From Globomyces pollinis-pini (lineage: Eukaryota; Chytridiomycota; Chytridiomycetes; Rhizophydiales; Globomycetaceae): a stretch of DNA of 64,000 nt. The stretch spans positions 1-64,000 of the forward strand of contig MU621138.1 of assembly GCA_025399215.1 (NCBI GenBank). The letters are read 5' to 3'. Shown here in pieces: positions 33,377-45,418 of the stretch. The position numbers were made by a program, and so were the translations under genes. The notes below the pieces were generated by a model. It ran no database searches and was not told where the DNA came from. It saw nothing but the letters and a program-made list of their open reading frames with translations. Within the stretch, counting starts at the first letter, position 1. Each line of letters opens with the position of its first letter.

Positions 33377-34582
33377 ATGAAATCATCGTATGAATAGCAA
33401 TTGAAATAACCAATAGGAAACGCTCACCATCTGGTAGTACTAGTCCCCAATCAACATCAATAAAACGGGAGAATTCAAAAATATTGAATGAATACCTAAA
33501 GGAAGAGAAACTCAATTTCGAAAGATTAAAAAAGGAACCGAAATTATTATTACTCGGATCATCAGATTCTGGGAAATCAACGTTTTTAAAACAACTCAAA
33601 ATATTGCATGGAAATGGATTTTCTGAAGAAGAATTCAAAAGTGCAAAGCAATGTGCTTTAGGAAACATTGGATATTTAATGGAAACTCTTTTACCGAAAT
33701 GTCAAGGGATTGTGGAATTGGAGAAATACTCGTCAGATATTTTACAATATCTTGCAGATGATCCTGGACCTTTTGATGCATTCCCATTAATTATTTTAAA
33801 GGCTATTAATATGACTTGGAATAATCCTGATTTTAAAGCAAAGTTTAGTGAATTTGAAAATGATTACCCTCCTACACTCCCTCAGTAATTGAATATTTTA
33901 TGTTGATTCTAGCTTTTTGGAGAAAATTAATGCATTTGGATCACCAAGTTATGTGGTCACTAATGATGGTAATATTTATCTTTTAATGTTTATATTAGAT
34001 GTCCTTCTATCGCGTTATGTTACTCAAACAATCAGTGAATCAATTTTTCAGATAAATGAGCTTCGTCTACATATTTATGACGTTAGTGGTTTAAAATACC
34101 ATCGAAAACAGTGGCTTCCATACTTTGATGATGTTCTATCAATTGTATTTATTGTATCAAGTTCATCTTATGATCAACTTTTGATTGAAGATGGGAAAAC
34201 AAACCGAATGCAAGATGCGTTGGACCTATTTGAATTTATTTTAAACCACCCTTTGTTAGAGAAACCTGATATGATACTCTTCTTTAACAAAAAAGATCTA
34301 TTTGAGAAGAAAGTCAAGAAAGCACCAATCAAAAAATATTTCCCTGATTATAAAGGTATATTGAACTATTTTAATACCCTTTTAGGAAGAGATGGAAGTG
34401 TTTCTGAAGGCTTGGAATTTTTTCAACAGTTGTTTTTAAGTAAGAAACATGAGAAACTGGGCAAGAAGTTTATACGTGTTCATCATACATGTTGCACGGA
34501 TTCTCAGGCAATGAATTCAATCATACAAACCGTTATATTATCTATTAACAAGAATGCAATTTATGATTTGGGTGTGATATAG
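33377..34582 (+). CDS. Divergent G-alpha subunit, copy 2 (switch II Gln replaced by Leu)
   Basis: Five exons across introns of 29, 28, 30 and 30 nt give exactly 362 residues. The first exon is only four codons (MKSS) and is chosen because the splice restores the frame into a Ser/Pro-rich N terminus. P-loop GSSDSGKSTF, switch I VLLSRYVTQTIS, switch II DVSGLKYHRKQW with Leu for the catalytic Gln, NKKD motif in FFNKKDL, and TCCTDS in place of TCATD. The tail ends DLGVI. It sits 234 nt after copy 1 on the same strand and is its closest relative here, indicating tandem duplication. No Gly-2 for myristoylation is present, and no Cys at position 3. Confidence 0.88.
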
Positions 34583-34942
34583 TATGGTATATGTGTCTAA
34601 TAAATCAACCTGAACGTGTAATAAGTTTCCAACCTGAAAGTGTAATGATTCTTGAAGTTATTTCCGTACGAATCGGTCGTCTGATGATGTAAACTATTAA
34701 ATACTATGGAATCTCCATGCTGAGTGTTTGTGGATAAAATGGTTTTGTTTGATATTAAACATATCTTTCTAGTAATCCCAATAAGTAGAATGGATCATAA
34801 AGCTACTATGAAGTATCTTATTTCTTAATTTATAGTCAAGTTCGTCACTGGTATCGTTTCGAAGTTGTGTTGCGGGAGACGAAAACATGTAAGTTTTAAG
34901 AATTTGATTGACATTATACAGATTAAATGTATTTATTGTAGT
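34583..34942. other. Spacer between G-alpha copies 2 and 3
   Basis: No complete coding exon could be tied to the third copy with confidence. A few codons after ATG 34793 (MDHKAT) could be an upstream exon, but they run into stops and no good splice into 34943 was found. It otherwise looks like AT-rich promoter sequence. Confidence 0.35.
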
Positions 34943-36382
34943 ATGATTAACGTAAAGAAATTAGATGGAATTGAATCGTAAAATAAGCTTTTTTCATATA
35001 ATACTCGTAGACCAATCCTACCACGTTCAGAAACTCATGGGAAACTATCACATCGAAAAGCATCTTTTGCGAGGTATTAATTCAAAAATATCAAATTCAT
35101 TGATTAGTACAAACGGATCTAGAACAGATTTATTTGCACAGAATTCTACCAATGCAACGAATAAATATAATGAAGACGTGTAAGGGTTAGATTGAAACTA
35201 AACTACAATTATAGACCACATCATTCGAATTCATTAACCAAATCTAAAAGTCAAAGATTGGAATCGAAAAAGATTGACGCTTATCTAGCGCAAGAGAAGA
35301 TCATTTATGAACAATTACAAAAAGAACCGAAATTACTGGTTTTGGGTCCATCAGATTCTGGGAAATCAACGTTTATCAAGCAATTAAAGATACTGTATGG
35401 AAATGGATTTACAAATGAAGAATTATTGTTTGCAAAACAACAATGTCTCTCAAATATCTTGAACTATTCAGAACTATTCATATCCAAATGTAACAACGAT
35501 ATTCAAACCGAATATGAAAGTATTGTTGATTTTGCTGCTTGTAATAATGGACCATTTGATTGTTTCCCATCCGATTTAGCCAATTCTATAGATGCAATGT
35601 GGAAGAACCATGATATTAAAGTGGTAGTTGCCGAGCTGGGTCAAAATATCCCAATAACGACACCATTGTATTCTTCATCTGATACTCACCTGTAGTTTTT
35701 TCGACAAGATCAAGATATTGGCACAAAAAGAATACCATATGACTAATGAAGGTAATTCATAGATTTCCTAATTGTATAGATATGTTGTTGTTGCGTAGGG
35801 TGACAACCTGTATTTCTGATATAGTCTTAACAGTGGAAAACTCCAATATACATTTCTACGATGTAAGTGGATTAAAACATCATCGAAAACAATGGATACC
35901 TTACTTTCAAGATACACTCAGTATTATATTCATAGTGGATATATCCTGTTATGATCAGACGATGGTTGAGGATAATTCAATCAATCGAATGGTAGATTCA
36001 CTAGAACTTTTCCAATTCATCGTCACTCATCCTTTACTAACGAATCCCGATGTTTTCTTGTTCTTCAACAAATCCGATTTGTTCCAAGCAAAAATTAAAC
36101 GTGTATATCTTGATTTGTACTTTCCTGAATTTAAGGGTACACTTGAAAATATTAAAGAGTAGGTAAAAGAGGAAGTGCAAAAGATGCACTACGGTTTTTT
36201 GAAGATCTGTTCAAGAGCAAAGAAACAACCAAGAAACGATTTATTTCTGTTAATCTGACTTCAAATACTGATACCAATGCAATGAAATCCATCACCAGTG
36301 ATCTTTTGTAATTACTTTTGTTGATAATTTTGATAGGATAACGATAAAAAAAATGCAGTTGAAAAAATTAGGAATGATTTAA
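34943..36382 (+). CDS. Divergent G-alpha subunit, copy 3 (switch II Gln replaced by Leu)
   Basis: Eight exons across introns of 33, 34, 35, 28, 28, 26 and 29 nt give exactly 408 residues; the extra length is a Ser/Asn-rich N-terminal extension of about 80 residues. P-loop GPSDSGKSTF, switch I MLLLRRVTTCIS, switch II DVSGLKHHRKQW (Leu for Gln), NKSD in FFNKSDLF, and TSNTDT in place of TCATDT. The last intron (29 nt) restores a proper tail ending LGMI; without it the protein would stop at SDLL. The start at 34943 follows an acceptor-like TAG, so another short 5' exon cannot be excluded. It ends 25 nt from the convergent lipase gene. Confidence 0.85.
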
Positions 36383-36407
36383 TATATTGGAAATGTAAGA
36401 TTGTAGT

Positions 36408-38650
36408 TTAACGACCAAATCCTAATCTACTAGCCATTGAGGCTCTCCTACGTAGTAGCAATGAGTTTTCTGATATCTCTTGCATTTCAGATATCATAAT
36501 ACTTGTAATTTCAGATGTTTCATCATGTGTATCCTCTTTCAATAACTCGCCAATCCATCCTGTCAAAAGTGATACCGCTTGTTTGGCTTCAGGAAGAAAA
36601 TGAATCATTTGGAAAATCCCATGTGACATTCCTGGTAACACTTTTACCTTGACCATTTTATGTGGATCATTAGAAAATAAGTGATGATCAATATCTTCCT
36701 CGATAGGTTCATCAAAAGCTAAACGAAGATGATCAGATGTGCCTGTTGGTGAATTAAGAGTTCTATCACGAACTCTCTCCCATTCTAATCTAGCCTTTCG
36801 TTTCGCATCTCGTAATCTTTCAGCAAAAATGACTAATCTTTTAACTCAAAGTCAAGTTACCAGTATCATCCACCAATGGGTCTTTTTCACCACAAAGGAA
36901 ATATGTCTTGGGGAATTGAGCCAAAATAGTTTCCGGAGCCAGCAATGGACTTAAATAGTAATCTTGATTGACATATATTTTGGTTGGAGATTTGGCCAGA
37001 TACATGATCGCCATAGCACGTAAAACTATTGTCATTAATCATCACTGATTACATTCAGGTCGGATAATACGATCATTAAAGAATGACATTCGACTAGATT
37101 GACTCAATCCCGATCTAATTTTGGGGGCTTCGGGTGGAGAATCAAGAATTTTTGGTTTCAACTTGTTAAACCAAGAAGGTGAATCTAAACGATAAGAACG
37201 ACTGATATTACTGTCAACTTGATCTGTTAAAATATTCACCGCCTTAGGAGCTTCATTAGTTCTTAATGGATCTCTCATATTTAGTTCGGTTTTAGTCCTG
37301 ATAAAGGTATCCATTTCAACTGTAGATTCTGATCTTAACAGGTCCAAATGATCATCAGACATCCTAACATTACGATATAAATTTTATACCAACAAGCCAT
37401 ATCAAAAGATAGACATGGATAATTCAAAATTAAGGCATTGGGTACACGTATCTACAATACTGTTAATAAACGACTGTTACATGTTTCAAATTAAACTCTA
37501 AGCATTTCATTACAACTCCTGTACATAAATTGCCTCCCCTAACACATGTTAGAAATTAAGAAACTTACGCAGAATCACCAATCATAATAATTTTAATTGG
37601 ATCTTTTTTCTTGCTATTTTTTGAATCATGAGAGTACCATCCCTCCAACCCAATACATTTTCCATTAGTTTCAACTACTTGTCGATATGCATCAAAGCAT
37701 TCTTCAATTGCCCAAGGGTAGGGGAATTCTGGTGCTTTTCCGTAATCAATACTGACAACTGGGATTTTAAGTTCTCGAGCCCATGATGATAGATAATCAT
37801 CGTGGTTTTTTGGATGCATTGTAACAAATCCTCCACCTACTTTTAATGTTTTTGATAGATGTACCTGGAATGTTGAAAATTATTTGAGTAGCCTTTTTCA
37901 ATTCTTCATAGGTTCCTGGAAAATACAGACGTGCTTTGACATCAGGCAATTTATCCAAGTTGAAAGATGAATGAGTATCTGTTGGACGTTTAAAAGTGAT
38001 GTCTTTTCTGATCTTGAGATACCCTACAAGGTTAATAACAGACATTTTGACACAAGATGTTTGAATTTGATAAAATAAGATGTTTAAAATACTAACCTCT
38101 GTCAAAATAGGTCAACGCGTACAAATATGGATTGGTAGATTTTTCCCATGACGTTCTCATCACTTGAATTGTTTCTGGATAACGCTTTACTTTTTCATGG
38201 GCAGCTTCAGGGAAGAACATATAAAAAACAGTGAAAACTACTGAAAGTAAATCTCTAATCCATTTCGTTTTATAGTGCATAGCGGTGAAAAATCCGGCGT
38301 CCATTGCACACATCAACCAAGTTGCCCTAAAAAAGTTTCTAGTATACATTTTAGCTAAAGGCTCTGGAGCGCTGAATGATAAGAGAAATGACATGATTAC
38401 TTCAACCACAACAGTAGAAATGAATTTTTCAAAACATGACTGATGGTGAGAGTGCCAAGTATAATTTTCCAAGCTGGGTAACGAGAAAATCGCTTATTTA
38501 AAGTCCTGAGAATATTTGGGGGACGATGTTTGTTTTTTAAAATGTAATATCTAACAATGAAGGTCAAGAAACTTACGCTACCAGAGTGGTAAAAATGACT
38601 TCACCCCGTTTCCAGGCAGAAGAAGGACGTCCTAGAATATGATCCAACAT
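36408..38650 (-). CDS. Hormone-sensitive-lipase family alpha/beta hydrolase, membrane-associated
   Basis: Ten exons (introns mostly 26-30 nt, one of 73 nt near 38019-38091) give exactly 648 residues. The N-terminal 200 residues contain hydrophobic segments (WKIILGTLTISHVL, SVVFTVFYMFF) that should attach it to ER or lipid-droplet membranes. The catalytic part has the oxyanion block IPGGGFVTMHP (Pro where bacterial HSLs have His), nucleophile motif IGDSAGGNL, Asp in GEKDPLVDD and His in GMSHGIF, so the triad is complete. A Ser-rich insert between the nucleophile and the Asp (ESTVEMDTFIRTK onward) looks like a regulatory module, as in mammalian HSL. Substrates are probably neutral lipids or steryl esters. 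The splice through GDSA is confirmed by the intact motif. Confidence 0.86.
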
Positions 38651-38890
38651 CGGGGTGAATAAGATTGGGAAAGAATGAAGATGAAAATTGACCTCGTGAT
38701 TTGGTGGGGAAATACTATTGAGGTCAAGCAAATGTCAAATCAATAAACGAATGAAACCGAAAAATTATTTATTCGTTTGCAGTCATGCGAGGAGGAAGGA
38801 GGATGAAAATGATATACATCATCAACTCAATCATGCACAGCTTGACGTGTATTAATAAAGTCATCGATAAAAAGGCATATCTATATTTAT

Positions 38891-40008
38891 TTATACATTA
38901 TTGCGCTTTGGTATGTTGTTTGAAAGGGTGGGATCCCGCTTCGATAGTATCTGACTAAGTTGTCGGTAACAATCGTTCAACATCTCTCGAATTCTACTGA
39001 CTTCTTTCACACTGTCTCCCATATCTCCTTCCATTTGCAAAATTATACTCTTCAAATCACTAATCTGATGTTCAATCTATAAAATTTAATATATAAAATG
39101 AATACCATAGATGAATTAGGTAGACTGTTCTTCAGTTCTTCAATAATCAAGGTCGCATTTTGCATACTTTTGATTAATTTTACTTTGATTAGTGCTGACG
39201 AAGTTACCAGGATCAATTTTAGCATTTTTTAAGACCAATTGATTAGAAGTTACTTGAAGGTGGTTAATCAATGAATCAAATGCACTTTGTAACGATGGCA
39301 ATATACTTATTACATCCCTGAGTGGTTTGTCCTATTGTTAGAGGTCAAATACAAAAATACGTGATATTCCCAAAAATCTCTCATTTTTAAATTGAACTCC
39401 GATTTTTGTTCGTATGATTGGTATGAGTTGACGATTTTTGTAAGATCAACAAATTGGTTATACCGATTTGCTAGTTCTGACTACAAATCAAATGATATAA
39501 AAAAAATACGTGGTTCGACTGCTTCTCGTTGTTAAATCTGTTGAGCAGAAGCTGTTTAGTAACACTAGTTTGTATCAGTTGAGCTTTTAAAATAAGTTGT
39601 TGGTCATCATCTGATAATACAACTTTATCCCCAGTTACTTTTGGTGCTAATTTTGTACTTGATTTTGCAGTGCTGATCGTTTTTGTAGGTTGCAACTTTG
39701 ATGATTCCCTCCGACTAAGATTTGAGGTACTCATTCTGTTTGTTTTTTCGTGATCTTGAAGAATCTTAGCCTTTACATTATTCTCCTTTCCAAATCCATT
39801 CTTTACGTTTAATTTGGTATTATCTGATAGCAGGGTATTTGAATTGGAAAGTATTCTACTTCTCGGTTTTTTCTGAATCGTCTTTGAAGTATCGTTTCCC
39901 TCAACGGGGATATCAGTCTACCATGAGAGTAATGCTTTATACCTTTGGCTTTAACGACTGCATATATCTGGATGGAATCACCTTTCCTTTTGGTTTTGTG
40001 TTTTCCAT
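38891..40008 (-). CDS. Coiled-coil protein, HAUS8/augmin-like N terminus
   Basis: Several short exons joined across introns of about 25-29 nt. The N terminus reads MENTKPKGKVIPSRYMQSLK, close to the KGRxVxSRYxQ microtubule-binding motif of augmin subunit HAUS8/Hice1, followed by a basic, Ser/Thr-rich disordered region (KKPRSRILSNSN, ESSKLQPTKTIST) and then coiled-coil segments (DDDQQLILKAQLIQTSVTKQ, ANRYNQFVDLTKIVNSYQ, QISDLKSIILQMEGDMGDS). This order equals HAUS8. Augmin recruits gamma-tubulin to spindle microtubules and is kept in many flagellated lineages. The assignment is inferred from the short motif and layout; a generic coiled-coil protein is the alternative. Confidence 0.6.
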
Positions 40009-40364
40009 CGTTTGAGAAAATTCAATGGAAAGGTTTGAAAATCAAAGAATCTGGATTTACGAATGACAAAATTATCCTTGATTTTGTTCTCATATAAAAC
40101 CTTTATTGGAAAACGGTATAAAGTTCAACCTGATCTATGGATTACCACGTCACTTTTGAGGAGTGGAGAGAGTTAAATATGTCAATGCGAACAAGAGTCA
40201 ATGCGAGAATCTAGGGAACAAGCAACTTGTCATTCCTTTGAATAATTCAATGACGGTAGGTTACTTATCTAGCTAAACAATTAGATTATTGATATTCATG
40301 ATTCATATTCAAGTGAAGTAACTAGAATCTCTACTTATTTTAAAGGTATTTATATGATCAACTG
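40009..40364. promoter_or_regulatory. Divergent promoter region of two coiled-coil genes
   Basis: No coding exon seen. The stretch lies between the HAUS8-like gene (minus) and the small coiled-coil gene (plus), so a shared promoter is likely. A 10-nt GAGTCAATGCG-type direct repeat occurs near 40185-40212. Confidence 0.35.
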
Positions 40365-40868
40365 ATGTATCTAAAGGAATCTGACTTGTTTTCAACGTCG
40401 AATTCATATGACCATCCAATCTTCAGAATATCAAAACTACTATCTGAAATTGACTTTGACACTGACAGAAATGTAAGCTGATCACTATTATCACTAATTG
40501 ACTATTTAAAGCAGTTTTTGGCAGATATTCTATCATCAATAACAATCCATGATATGATAGATCTATTGAAATGTAAAGAACAGGAGTTGAACAATGTAAA
40601 AGCTAATTTGCGAACATCAAGAGAGTGCGCAAAGGATCTATCCCATAATATCAAAATGCTGCTACGAGAAAAAGAACTTGATCGTAACAGTAATACATTC
40701 AATGAAGATTCTTGTCAGGTTAGACACCTGTGCTGATTATTGTAGACGCACCGCAAATTGATTGATCAATTGAAGTGTATGGAAAAGGAATTAGAGTCTG
40801 TTAAATTAAAGAATAATGAGTTGGTAGCGCAGTTAAAACAACGGGAATGTAAAATTGGCGGAATTTAA
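40365..40868 (+). CDS. Small coiled-coil protein of unknown function
   Basis: Three exons (introns of 42 and 27 nt) give exactly 144 residues. The first exon encodes MYLKESDLFSTSNS and a helical RISKLLSEIDFD, the rest is a parallel-looking coiled coil with heptads in MIDLLKCKEQELNNVKANL and LIDQLKCMEKELESVKLK. I do not recognise the family. The neighbouring genes on both sides also encode coiled coils, one of them augmin-like, so a centrosomal or spindle role is possible but unproven. Confidence 0.6.
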
Positions 40869-41024
40869 GAATCTCGTTCAATATTCCGAAATCCTTTAAT
40901 ATATTTGTCCATACATAAATTTAACTATTTGGAATCTTGTGGATATGTCCGAATTAACCTCGAATGGAAAAAAGGGACTCGATAATTTGATTGAAAATCT
41001 TGACGTATTAGGAAAGTTGGAAAC

Positions 41025-42560
41025 ATGAGAAGGAAAACTAGTCGAGCAGTATCTGTCTTAATAATCCTGATCTTATTGGCCATCTCAAATCCCCCTCCAT
41101 TGGATTATCACCGGAACTATAACCTTGAAAACTATGGTATTATTAGTATTACAATCCCAAAATCAAATGATAGAAATTTAAATACACAAGTAGGAATTCT
41201 TTATAACTGGATCTCACTTGACCTGTTTACAAAATTTCAAGATCATCCACATTGTGTTAATGGAATCATGCTTCAAAAATGCTTATGCTATCCTAGCTGG
41301 CAAGGACGAAACTGTGATAAGAAAATGAAGGGATTTAAATCATTATATGATTTGAGCGTGCGGATTGTAGAGAAAGTCAATCAAATAATGAACATAGACG
41401 TTAAAGTTCCGAAAGGATTAGTTGGCAGTCAGTTTCGGAAGCAAAGGAAGAATTTAGAGAAGCGTAGCGTGCTTCTAAAAACTACAGCTCGATTAGTCAA
41501 TTTGTGGTGCAACGTGATGGATTCTATAATGGAAACATTGAGAACTCAATTCACTGTCATATACGACATATCACAGAGATTCAATGAAATACTGATTACA
41601 AGTATGACATCTGTTCGAAGCTCTACTGAATATGGACAGCTAATGTTGGAATTTCGTAGCTTGATTGTGGACCTGACTAGAGATATTTACAACACTCAAA
41701 TTCAGTCTTACTCAAAAACTAAATCGGCTTTCCAATTACACTATGAAACATTTATCCCGGCTCTCAAGGATTTAGTGGATTTGGCTTCCTCCTCCTCGAA
41801 GTTTATGACTGAATACAAGATTCTATCAACATTATGTTCTCAGCAAATCTTTCATTTCATGATGGTATTCACAATTATTGATATGATTTTACTTTTTCAA
41901 ACTTGGGTCTTTTTGCTTTGGAAGTTTGGCCAGATCTTCTCAAACAATTTTCACTGGAAAATGAAACGCATTGCTACAATGACAGTCTATGACGTTACCG
42001 ATCATCATCGATACTTTACAATTATTTTTTTACATTTTAGCAATCCATTTACGTACTCATTCTTGTGTTTGATATCTGTTCAATATGTCACTCTGCCTAA
42101 ATTATATGAATTATTACAATTAGAAACTTTTTTAATATTCTTAATTACTTCTTGTGTTTTAAATTCGATCATGATATTGTATCTTAATTCTTCTGTCTTC
42201 TGTAAATTCCAAAACACATATGGCACTTTTAACTTGTTATCCACCATTATTTCATTCATGGTCGCCGCCGAACCGTTGAATTGGAGACTGCTTATTGTCC
42301 ATTTATTCATTTTGCTAGTTTTCAGAAGTCAAACAACCTTGAAAAGCAACTTTTTTAGCTTGTATGTTGGGATATTATTCTATATGATTATTATACAACT
42401 TCCACTCCTCCAGGACAGATTGATTTTGTTGAATGATATTGTTGTTGAACAGATCGCGAATTTCAAGGGAGATATACAAGAGTTGCAGTCACGATGGCTA
42501 ACCGTGGGAGGTTTACTATCGCGCAGTCAAGAATTTGCGATTAAAAAGTTATGGGGCTAG
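41025..42560 (+). CDS. EGF-like, coiled-coil, multi-span membrane protein
   Basis: A single exon of 511 residues, rare in this intron-rich window. An N-terminal hydrophobic segment (VSVLIILILLAISNPP) serves as signal or anchor. At about residues 75-100 is one EGF-like motif (HCVNGIMLQKCLCYPSWQG). Then comes a 170-residue helical region, and five or six membrane spans from about residue 275 (FHFMMVFTIIDMILLF) to 470. The order Cys-rich head, coiled coil, clustered C-terminal spans recalls the KAR5/GEX1/Brambleberry nuclear-fusion proteins, but sequence identity is not evident to me. A 27-codon upstream frame (ATG 40945) overlaps the start region out of frame and may modulate translation. Confidence 0.72.
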   Translation: MRRKTSRAVSVLIILILLAISNPPPLDYHRNYNLENYGIISITIPKSNDRNLNTQVGILYNWISLDLFTKFQDHPHCVNGIMLQKCLCYPSWQGRNCDKKMKGFKSLYDLSVRIVEKVNQIMNIDVKVPKGLVGSQFRKQRKNLEKRSVLLKTTARLVNLWCNVMDSIMETLRTQFTVIYDISQRFNEILITSMTSVRSSTEYGQLMLEFRSLIVDLTRDIYNTQIQSYSKTKSAFQLHYETFIPALKDLVDLASSSSKFMTEYKILSTLCSQQIFHFMMVFTIIDMILLFQTWVFLLWKFGQIFSNNFHWKMKRIATMTVYDVTDHHRYFTIIFLHFSNPFTYSFLCLISVQYVTLPKLYELLQLETFLIFLITSCVLNSIMILYLNSSVFCKFQNTYGTFNLLSTIISFMVAAEPLNWRLLIVHLFILLVFRSQTTLKSNFFSLYVGILFYMIIIQLPLLQDRLILLNDIVVEQIANFKGDIQELQSRWLTVGGLLSRSQEFAIKKLWG

Positions 42561-42808
42561 CACATGGCTGATCAAGGCGTTAAATATAAATGATTAGGAT
42601 GGAATTGAACGTGTTTTTAAATAGATAAAGTGATGACTCCAATGAATCGCATATATGATGCAATATCTTTCAAAATCCAATATTTTTTTCGATCCAATTC
42701 CTTGAGATTCTTGACTAATTAATTGAAACAAATGTTTTGATTGGGTGGGCGGAGAGTCACGTGATCTTGTTTTGACTAAATTTCTAAATCTCTTTCAACC
42801 TTCCAAAA

Positions 42809-45354
42809 ATGAGTGATTCATCAAACAACTTTTTAAAGAAATTCAAGGTTCAAAAAAGTCTCTCTTAATGCTGTAGAATTTAGGAAAACCAAAGTCAAGG
42901 GAGAGTTCAACAAAGTCAGATTCTAGTAGTATTTCTGGAGTATCAAAATATTTTACTACTAATATTAGTCATCAAATGAAATCAATATATTGAAACTTGA
43001 AATAGAACAACTAACAAACGAGAAAGAAATGCTAATTAAGGTGTTTTCAATTATATATCTTATTAGTAGCAAAATCGAAAGTATGAAAATGAAGCTGCAT
43101 TGCAAACGCAAATGGCTTTAAATGAAAAAAATGAACGTTATTCATTCGAAAATATCAATAAGGAATTAAGAAAAGAGTTGTCCAAAGTTCAGAAAGAATT
43201 AACCGTAAATTGATTTGAATTGGTTTATATTAGGATCTGAAAGTGTTTAATGAAACCGAATCAAAACAGCAACACTTAAATGTTGATGTAAGTGAATTGT
43301 CGGAACAGATTCAGAAACAAAACGAGTATATCTCTCAGTTAAATCAAACAATATCCGAGTATGAGACACAAAAAGATGATTTACAATTGTCAAACAAGAT
43401 GTTGATTAATGATAATAACGCATTAAAAGATCAATATGAATATGAAACATCTGGATTAAGATCTTCTGTAAACAACCTGACGACAACAAATACACAGCTT
43501 ATGAGCGAAAACGAATTAATCAAAAAGGATCTGAAAACTCTTCAAGGAAAGTTTGAAAGATCTATTACAGATTTGGAAAAATCTTATTCAGATATTGGAG
43601 AATTAAATGAAACTTTGGAGAACATGAAAAATGAAAACTTGAATTCGCAAGTATATGAGAATGGTCATAAAGCTTTGTTGCCAACCAAATCACAAGACCA
43701 AGTATTTCAAATTGCTTTAATGTACAAAATAGTTTACGTTGTATTCGGCAGAATCGAATACTCAAATGGATGATGAAGTCTCGGCTGTTAATCAAACCAT
43801 TAGACAGCTTGAGCTTGAAAACAAGGAGTCAATTGCCGCATTGGAAAGTACAAAACTAGTCAATGAAAAAAATTTGGTTGCAATAGCTGAGCTGCAAAAT
43901 GTAATATCTCAACAGTTTTAATTTCCTAGTCACTTAAGATTAAAGAAGATACTATAATAAACTTGAAGGTTCCTTTTAAAAAAAAAGCCTAATCTCTGTA
44001 GGGTGAATTACTGGATATGAAAGAAAAAATCGACAATCTTTCCAAAGAAAATAGTCAACAACTTGCCTCGTTGGAAAAATCCAACCTTGAAATCCAATCC
44101 TTACAGGCAGCTAAATTAGAAAATGAAAATGTATTTCTTTTTAATCGCTAATGACTAGGTAAATGACAAAGAAAGACTTGCAATGGAAAAGTTGGTTGGT
44201 GAATTACAGCAGATCATCGATGGAAAAGAAATCGAAATAAGAGATCTGAAAATGAAACTATCAGAATTAGAAGTTGCCACCGCTGGAGATAAAGTATTAT
44301 TTCATATCTTTTGACATATAGTCAAACATCATTAAACTTGAAGAAAAAATACAAAAGTTGATGGATGATAATAAAAAACAGTTGGCAAAACTCAGTGCGA
44401 AAGAGTCGGAATTTGAAAAACTCCGAATCCCCCAAAATGAAATCCCTGGTGTTCACAATACTCAAGAGCAACTTCAAGAAAAAGAGAAAGTAATTTTCAT
44501 TTAATTTGACAAATACAGCTGATTACCCGTTTAAATATTGATATTGAAAAATTGGAACACGAAAAGAAGGATTTGCTGGAAAAATCCAATTCTAATAAAC
44601 ACGAAGTTGAAAGATTAGAGGCTGAGCTGGAACTCGCAAAGCCAAATCACGAAGCTGGAGATGTAACACTTTTTTGTTTTCTTAATTTTAGAAGGACGAT
44701 AGTGGCCGAGATGCATATGAAGCAGAATTGTTGAATACTATTAAATTAAAAGATATGGAAATCGAAGAATTGGAAAATCAACTAGACAATGCAACACTAT
44801 CACTGGAACAGCTTCATTCAGAATGCGAAACGTTGAGAGTTGACCGTGTTACAGATGCGGATTTTAAATTATTGGAAGAGGATCTGGAATGGACAAAGAA
44901 ACAACTGGAATTGGCCGAAGAAGCATTAGAGAAGGAAAAGAAACGAAAAGGATCTGTTCAGAAAAGTGTATCATTTGCTCCATCAGTACCTAGTACTTTA
45001 GAAGCACCACTTCGTACAACTAGTTTACATCGCCTCCATAGTTCCTTGCCAGAAGGGATTGAAGCCTTGAAAGCAGACCAGACCAACATGACTGAACTTG
45101 AAAAGAAATATTATGATGCTTGTTTCAGTTTACAGGCATACAACGTTCAATTGAAATATAAGATTGAAATGCTGGAAACTCAAATAGAGGAAATGGTTGA
45201 TGGAGGTTACGAAGATTCGGATGGGGATTACACTGATAGTGAGGGTGAAGAAGAAGGCAAAGAGACACCCAAAGACACTACATCAATACCCACAAATAAC
45301 AAAAGTGATGAACCACTGCAACGTACCTCTACTGGTATTTTTGGTTTGTGGTAA
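42809..45354 (+). CDS. Long coiled-coil protein (golgin/centrosomal type)
   Basis: About ten exons separated by short introns encode a protein of roughly 750 residues. The N terminus (MSDSSNNFLKKFK, then Ser-rich SRESSTKSDSSSISG) is followed by nearly continuous heptad repeats, for example ELSEQIQKQNEYISQLNQTI and LENQLDNATLSLEQLHSEC. A break with Ser/Pro (SVQKSVSFAPSVPSTLEAP) precedes a last helix and an acidic tail ending GIFGLW. Neither a GRIP nor a TM domain is seen at the C terminus, so classical golgins are not matched; the tail could be a short docking motif. The function is unknown beyond scaffolding or tethering. Confidence 0.75.
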
Positions 45355-45418
45355 AAATTCAGTAATTATTCAATCACATAAATATATTTAAGACAATGTT
45401 TACCGTTTATTTTTTATT

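Noticed and set aside
33484..36162. Frameshifted or fragmented G-alpha pseudogenes
   Set aside because: Each apparent break coincides with a GT-AG intron of normal local size, and the spliced lengths divide exactly by three.
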